Position numbers and translations under genes: made by a program. Source: Stutzerimonas stutzeri (GTDB lineage: Bacteria > Pseudomonadota > Gammaproteobacteria > Pseudomonadales > Pseudomonadaceae). From it: a stretch of DNA of 64,000 nt. The stretch is from positions 403,327 through 467,326 of the forward strand of contig DGLA01000016.1 of assembly GCA_002387205.1 (NCBI GenBank), given 5' to 3'. The first letter of the stretch is position 1; each line of letters opens with the position of its first letter. The notes under the pieces are model-generated. The model worked only from the letters and a program-made list of their open reading frames with translations, made no database searches and was not told the DNA's origin. Positions 60,491 through 64,000 of the stretch are shown here, in pieces.

Positions 60491-61801
60491 TCAATGCGTG
60501 GCGGTGCGCGGCTCGACGAGATCTTCCTCGTCATGCCGAGGCTGCTGGCCTTCGTCGAGGATGTCCGCCTCGGCGACTTCGCCTTCGGGCGTATCCGGCA
60601 TCAGTTCGAGCACCGTATGACTGGTGCGTAGCATTGGGGTGAAATGACCATGGGGCTCGGTGACCAGGTCGAATACCCGGCGCGCGCGGAACCATGAGTA
60701 GATCGCCAGAAATGCCAGGGTGACGGCAAAGAATACCGGCAGCGCCTTGGGGCCGAAAAAGCTCATCAGGCCACCCGCCACCACCGGACCGAAGGCTGCA
60801 CCGAAACCGTTGGCCAGCAGCAGGCCGCTCGAGCCGGACAGGATCTCGTCCGGGTGCAGCTGATCGACCATCTGGGCCACCGCAATCGAGTAGATGGAGA
60901 ATGCCAGGCCGCCCCAGAGAAACATCATGCCCAGCAGCAGCGGGCCGGATGTCAGCGGCGTGATCAGCCCGCCAAGCACGGCGCCGATGGCTACCACCCA
61001 GAGCAGCACCAGGCGGCGGTCATGGGTGTCGGAAAACAGCCCGATCGGCCATTGCAGCACGGCGCCGCCAAGAATCGTCACGCTCATCAGCAGGCCCACA
61101 CCGGCGGCGTCGAAGCCGCTCTGGGACGCATACACCGGCGCCAGACCCCAGAAGCCGCCCAAGGTCAGACCGGAGACACCCGCAGCCATCAACGGCAGCG
61201 GAGCGATGCGCGCCAGTTGCAGAAGGTCCGTGGCCGGCATGTCCGGCTGTGCCGGCTGAGCCTGGCGGGTGAGGGTGATCGGCATCAGCGCGGCGCAGAT
61301 CAGGATGGCCGCCAACGCGAACAGGGTGAAGCTCATCGGGCTGTCCAGGCTCAGCAATTGCTGAGCCGCGGCCAGCGCACCGAGGTTGACTGCCATGTAC
61401 AGGGCAAACACCTGGCCGCGCTTCTCGCCGCTGACCTGAGCGTTGAGCCAGCTCTCGATCACCATGTACAGCGTGACCATGGCCACGCCGTACATGACCC
61501 GCAGCACCAGCCAGACCCAGGGGTTGACAATGATCACGTGCAGCAGCGCTGCCACGGCCGCCAGTGCAGCGTAGAAGGCGAAGGTGCGGATATGGCCGAT
61601 GCGCCTGATCAGCGAAGGCGCGAGCCAGGTACCCACCAGAAAACCGGCGAAATAGCCGGACATGAGCAGGCCGATCAGGCCTGTCGAGTAACCCTCGGCG
61701 ACGCCTCGCAGCGTCAGCAGGGTGTTCAGCAGGCCGTGGCCGAGCAGTAGTAAGGCAACTCCGCCCAGCAGCGAGCTGATGGGGGCTAATAACGACGTCA
61801 T
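60491..61801 (-). CDS. MFS transporter, YcaD-like
   Basis: The 436-residue carrier has 12 membrane helices, with GEKRGQVFALYMAVNLGALA, YMVIESWLNAQVSGE and LGGFWGLAPVYASQSGFDAA resembling the YcaD group, followed by an acidic C-terminal tail of about 45 residues (MPDTPEGEVAEADILDEGQQ). The substrate is unknown. ATG 61801 starts the first helix; the frame before it is not conserved. Confidence 0.84.
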   Translation of the reverse strand: MTSLLAPISSLLGGVALLLLGHGLLNTLLTLRGVAEGYSTGLIGLLMSGYFAGFLVGTWLAPSLIRRIGHIRTFAFYAALAAVAALLHVIIVNPWVWLVLRVMYGVAMVTLYMVIESWLNAQVSGEKRGQVFALYMAVNLGALAAAQQLLSLDSPMSFTLFALAAILICAALMPITLTRQAQPAQPDMPATDLLQLARIAPLPLMAAGVSGLTLGGFWGLAPVYASQSGFDAAGVGLLMSVTILGGAVLQWPIGLFSDTHDRRLVLLWVVAIGAVLGGLITPLTSGPLLLGMMFLWGGLAFSIYSIAVAQMVDQLHPDEILSGSSGLLLANGFGAAFGPVVAGGLMSFFGPKALPVFFAVTLAFLAIYSWFRARRVFDLVTEPHGHFTPMLRTSHTVLELMPDTPEGEVAEADILDEGQQPRHDEEDLVEPRTATH

Positions 61802-62050
61802 GGCAAACAACCCTAGGCAAGTATGACGGTGATGGCAAGCCGCGTACGGCACCGCAGCTGGCCGATGATATGAGTAACCTGCTGATCTATTTAGTGTTTT
61901 GCATGGCAAGGATGGTGTTTCAGCTTGACCGTTGCTGCTTGGGCAGTAATTTCCGGTCAGGATTCCCGCAGGCCGCTAATTTTCAAGCGAAGCGCATGTG
62001 ACCGCGAGCGGCGCTGTCATGCTGCAGCTGGCGGTACCACTTTGTACAGG

Positions 62051-62941
62051 CTAGCCGACCCCAGGCGCCAGCACACCGATCAAGGCCCGAACGCTTCCGG
62101 GTAGCGCATCCAGTTCGCGCACCAGAATGCTTCGCTCACGGATGGCCCACGGCTCGTCGAGTTCGATAAGTGCGAGCTGCATGGTGCGGCTGTGCCTGCG
62201 TGCGGCCGACTCCGGAATGATGCCGATGCCAACGCCGACCTCGATCATTCTGCATACCGCTTCGAAACTGGAAACCTGGATGCGCAGCGACAAAGTGCCG
62301 CCGAGCCTTTCCACCCGGTCGCGAAGGAAGGTCAGCAGGGTGCTGCCTTCATGCAGGCCGATATGCTGATAGTCCAGCGTCTGGCCCAGGCTGATCTTTG
62401 CCTCGCTGGCCAGGGCATGTCCGAGCGGTACGGCCAGCACCAGCCGGTCGGTACTGAAATGCAGAACTTCAAGACCCTGCGCCTCTACCGGCCCGGCAAT
62501 GATGCCGAGATCGGTGCTGCCATCGAGAACGCCGCGCACGATGTCGCGGCTGAGCCGTTCCTGTAGATCGATGGTGACGCCGGGCCTTTGCGCGAGAAAG
62601 CCGGCGAGCACTTCGGGAAGAAACTCGGTAACCGCGGTGGTGTTGGCAAAGATGCGGATATGCCCGGCTGAGTCTGTGCCGTATTGGTTGAACTCGCCTT
62701 TGAGGTAGTCCACCTGGCGCATGATGAGGCGCGCGTGCTGCAGCAGCTTGTGTCCGGCTGGCGTCAGTTCAACGCCCCGGCTGTCACGGTACAGCAGGCG
62801 GCTGTCCAGTTGCGCTTCCAGTGCCTTGATTCGCGCGCTGGCCGCTGCCGGCGAAAGATACGCCCGGCGTGCGCCCTGGGTCAGGCTGGGAGATTCGGCG
62901 ATGTGGATGAACAGCCGCAGGTCGGCCAGATCGAAGTGCAT
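62051..62941 (-). CDS. itcR: LysR regulator of itaconate catabolism (predicted)
   Basis: The 296-residue LysR regulator has the helix-turn-helix LADLRLFIHIAESPSLTQGA, RRAYLSPAAASARIKALEAQ and an effector domain (IFANTTAVTEFLPEVLAGFL). It is divergent from the itaconyl-CoA hydratase gene, the same arrangement as PA0877-PA0878 in P. aeruginosa, where the LysR protein responds to itaconate. The ATG at 62941 is preferred over 62974, because a palindromic T-N11-A operator (62966-62982) overlaps the longer start. Function is inferred from context. Confidence 0.75.
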   Translation of the reverse strand: MHFDLADLRLFIHIAESPSLTQGARRAYLSPAAASARIKALEAQLDSRLLYRDSRGVELTPAGHKLLQHARLIMRQVDYLKGEFNQYGTDSAGHIRIFANTTAVTEFLPEVLAGFLAQRPGVTIDLQERLSRDIVRGVLDGSTDLGIIAGPVEAQGLEVLHFSTDRLVLAVPLGHALASEAKISLGQTLDYQHIGLHEGSTLLTFLRDRVERLGGTLSLRIQVSSFEAVCRMIEVGVGIGIIPESAARRHSRTMQLALIELDEPWAIRERSILVRELDALPGSVRALIGVLAPGVG

Positions 62942-62965
62942 GGCGAGGCTCGCGTGAACGGTCGC

Positions 62966-62982
62966 GTTCAGCATAGCTGAAC
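62966..62982. promoter_or_regulatory. LysR-type operator palindrome
   Basis: GTTCAGCATAGCTGAAC is a perfect 7-bp inverted repeat about ATA and contains T-N11-A, the LysR box form. It lies between the divergent LysR and ich genes, about 80 bases before the ich start, the normal place for an activator and autorepression site. Confidence 0.7.
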
Positions 62983-63061
62983 GCCGGCATTGGTAAATGC
63001 AGATTCCCGGAATGCCCGTTGCGTAGCAGTCTGCTGAAAACAAGACAGCCGGAATGCCACG

Positions 63062-63883
63062 ATGACGGACGTAACTGCCTGGATAGGCCGCAGCGAAGAG
63101 GTTCACGACCAGCTCAGCCGCAATTTGCTGATGCGTATCGCAGCAACCCTGAATGAAAGAACACCCGGCCACGGCGAAGCCTTGCCGCCGCTGTGGCAGT
63201 GGTGCTTTTTCCAGGAGCCGATGCCGGAAAGCGGACTGGGCGGAGACGGCCATCCTGCACGCGGAGGCTTCCTGCCGCCGGCCGACAACCGCAACCGTAT
63301 GTGGGCGGGCGGACGTGTCGAATTCATCGAGCCCCTGATGGCCGGGTCCGAGGCCAGTCGTGTCTCGACCATTAAGCACGTCGAGGAAAAGCAGGGTGGC
63401 ACCGGCGCGCTGCTGTTCGTCACGGTGCAGCACGACTACCTTCAGGACGGCCGCCTGGCGATCCGCGAAGAGCAGGACATCGTCTATCGCGAGCCGAGCC
63501 CGCCGAAGACATCGAGCAGCGAGTCGATGCTGGCTGGCGATTGGCGTGAACCGGTGACGCCGACCCCGACGCTGCTGTTCCGCTACTCGGCGGTCACCTT
63601 CAACGGCCATCGCATCCATTACGACTGGCCCTACGTCACCGAGACCGAAGGCTATGCCGGCCTGGTCGTTCACGGCCCGCTGATCGCCACGCTCAACCTG
63701 CGTGCCTTCTGCCGGGCGAACCCGGACGCCAGGCTCAGGCGCTTTGCCTACCGCGGCCTGCGTCCGCTGGTGGTGCCGCAGCCGTTCGAGGTCGGCGGCC
63801 GCATCGTCGCGCCGGGCAAGGCCGAACTCTGGGCCGGCGACGGCAACGGCCTGGCGCAGAAAGCCGAAGTGGAATTCGACTGA
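63062..63883 (+). CDS. ich: Itaconyl-CoA hydratase (MaoC-like double hot-dog)
   Basis: The 273-residue protein is a double hot-dog hydratase: an N-terminal FAS1-like half (GGFLPPADNRNRMWAGGRVE) and a C-terminal MaoC half with RYSAVTFNGHRIHYDWPYVT, in which Asp or His in FNGHRIHYD is catalytic, and GLVVHGPLIATLNL. It resembles PA0878, which hydrates itaconyl-CoA to citramalyl-CoA. The CoA-transferase and lyase would lie beyond the window. The ATG at 63062 lacks a strong ribosome site. The name is based on context plus family. Confidence 0.78.
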   Translation: MTDVTAWIGRSEEVHDQLSRNLLMRIAATLNERTPGHGEALPPLWQWCFFQEPMPESGLGGDGHPARGGFLPPADNRNRMWAGGRVEFIEPLMAGSEASRVSTIKHVEEKQGGTGALLFVTVQHDYLQDGRLAIREEQDIVYREPSPPKTSSSESMLAGDWREPVTPTPTLLFRYSAVTFNGHRIHYDWPYVTETEGYAGLVVHGPLIATLNLRAFCRANPDARLRRFAYRGLRPLVVPQPFEVGGRIVAPGKAELWAGDGNGLAQKAEVEFD

Positions 63884-63887
63884 ATCG

Positions 63888-63945
63888 TAGGGTGGATAAC
63901 GGCGCAGCCTTATCCACCGAAGCCCGGCGGTGGATACCCACCCTA
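63888..63945. repeat. TAGGGTGGATAA-type palindromic repeat
   Basis: The outer arms TAGGGTGG (63888-63895) and CCACCCTA (63938-63945) enclose an inner pair GGTGGATAA (63891-63899) and TTATCCACC (63910-63918). It sits directly after the ich stop. Similar elements are widespread in the P. stutzeri group; only one copy was found here. It may reduce read-through into the next gene. Confidence 0.65.
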
Positions 63946-63983
63946 GGTCTGCCGCGACAACGATAAGAAGGTGAAGAGCCGAG

Positions 63984-64000
63984 ATGACCCCGAACAAGAC
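63984..64000 (+). CDS. Start of the next gene (partial, five codons)
   Basis: ATG 63984 follows GAAGAGCCGAG and encodes M-T-P-N-K before the window ends. By analogy with other pseudomonads it would belong to the itaconate cluster (for example an acyl-CoA dehydrogenase or CoA-transferase), but the sequence is too short to identify. Confidence 0.4.

Noticed and set aside
62942..63997. Upstream extension of the LysR frame to 63997
   Set aside because: The extension reads antisense to the hydratase and lacks homology; the LysR domain starts at 62941.

Overview
The window is high-GC chromosomal DNA from a gamma-proteobacterium of the Pseudomonas / Stutzerimonas (P. stutzeri-like) group. This is inferred from gene content and from remembered order relative to P. 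aeruginosa: flgA-cheV-cheR, the minCDE-rluA-apeB block, the NAGGN operon next to a hybrid kinase and yheU, pap-thiolase, and an itaconyl-CoA hydratase with a divergent LysR gene. No rRNA, tRNA, CRISPR array, prophage or insertion sequence was seen. The region is mainly core genome, with short palindromic intergenic repeats.

Layout. (1) 1-13.6 kb: flagellar hook-basal-body locus. It holds the 5' end of flgA (minus), cheV and cheR (plus), flgBCDE behind a near-perfect sigma-54 promoter and closed by a terminator, and flgFGHIJKL behind a second sigma-54 promoter. (2) 13.7-18.1 kb: a secreted ComEA-like helix-hairpin-helix protein, a non-coding stretch with a cluster of DnaA-box sequences, a DUF1232 protein, a coupled three-gene set (XRE regulator, unknown protein, Sel1 protein) and a convergent EAL-CBS-GGDEF protein. 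(3) 18.1-28.9 kb, mostly minus: Prc protease, aminopeptidase, RluA, MinE/MinD/MinC, a lipid A acyltransferase (plus), a pirin, and an MlaA-like protein coupled to an alpha/beta hydrolase. (4) 29.2-34.5 kb: DUF2061 protein, yjcH-actP acetate uptake, an SDR, an MFS carrier and an unknown protein. (5) 34.4-44.0 kb, minus: YheU, a 7TMR-DISM hybrid histidine kinase, then the osmoprotectant NAGGN operon (asnO, ngg, M42 peptidase) behind a candidate AlgU-type promoter, a LysR regulator and a divergent DUF1127 protein. (6) 44-55 kb: mnmC, polyphosphate:AMP phosphotransferase, thiolase, fumC, a DUF2059 protein, BolA, TrhO, and a DsbA-like protein overlapping an ABC exporter. (7) 55-62 kb: a chemoreceptor behind a sigma-28 promoter, an APC transporter behind a 127-bp palindromic repeat, a YdjM-like membrane protein, ArfB and an MFS carrier. 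(8) 62-64 kb: a LysR regulator divergent from an itaconyl-CoA hydratase, probably the start of an itaconate degradation cluster running off the window.

How it fits together: the first 13.6 kb build the rod, rings, hook and junction in RpoN-controlled units, and the chemoreceptor at 55 kb carries the later-class FliA promoter. Envelope and stress functions dominate the middle. No wholly unknown multi-gene system is obvious. The best candidates for new biology are the DnaA-box cluster upstream of the DUF1232 gene, the XRE/unknown/Sel1 set, the hydrolase plus lipobox-less MlaA pair, and the predicted AlgU and LysR control sites. Species-level identity and all homology statements are from memory of the families; no search was run.
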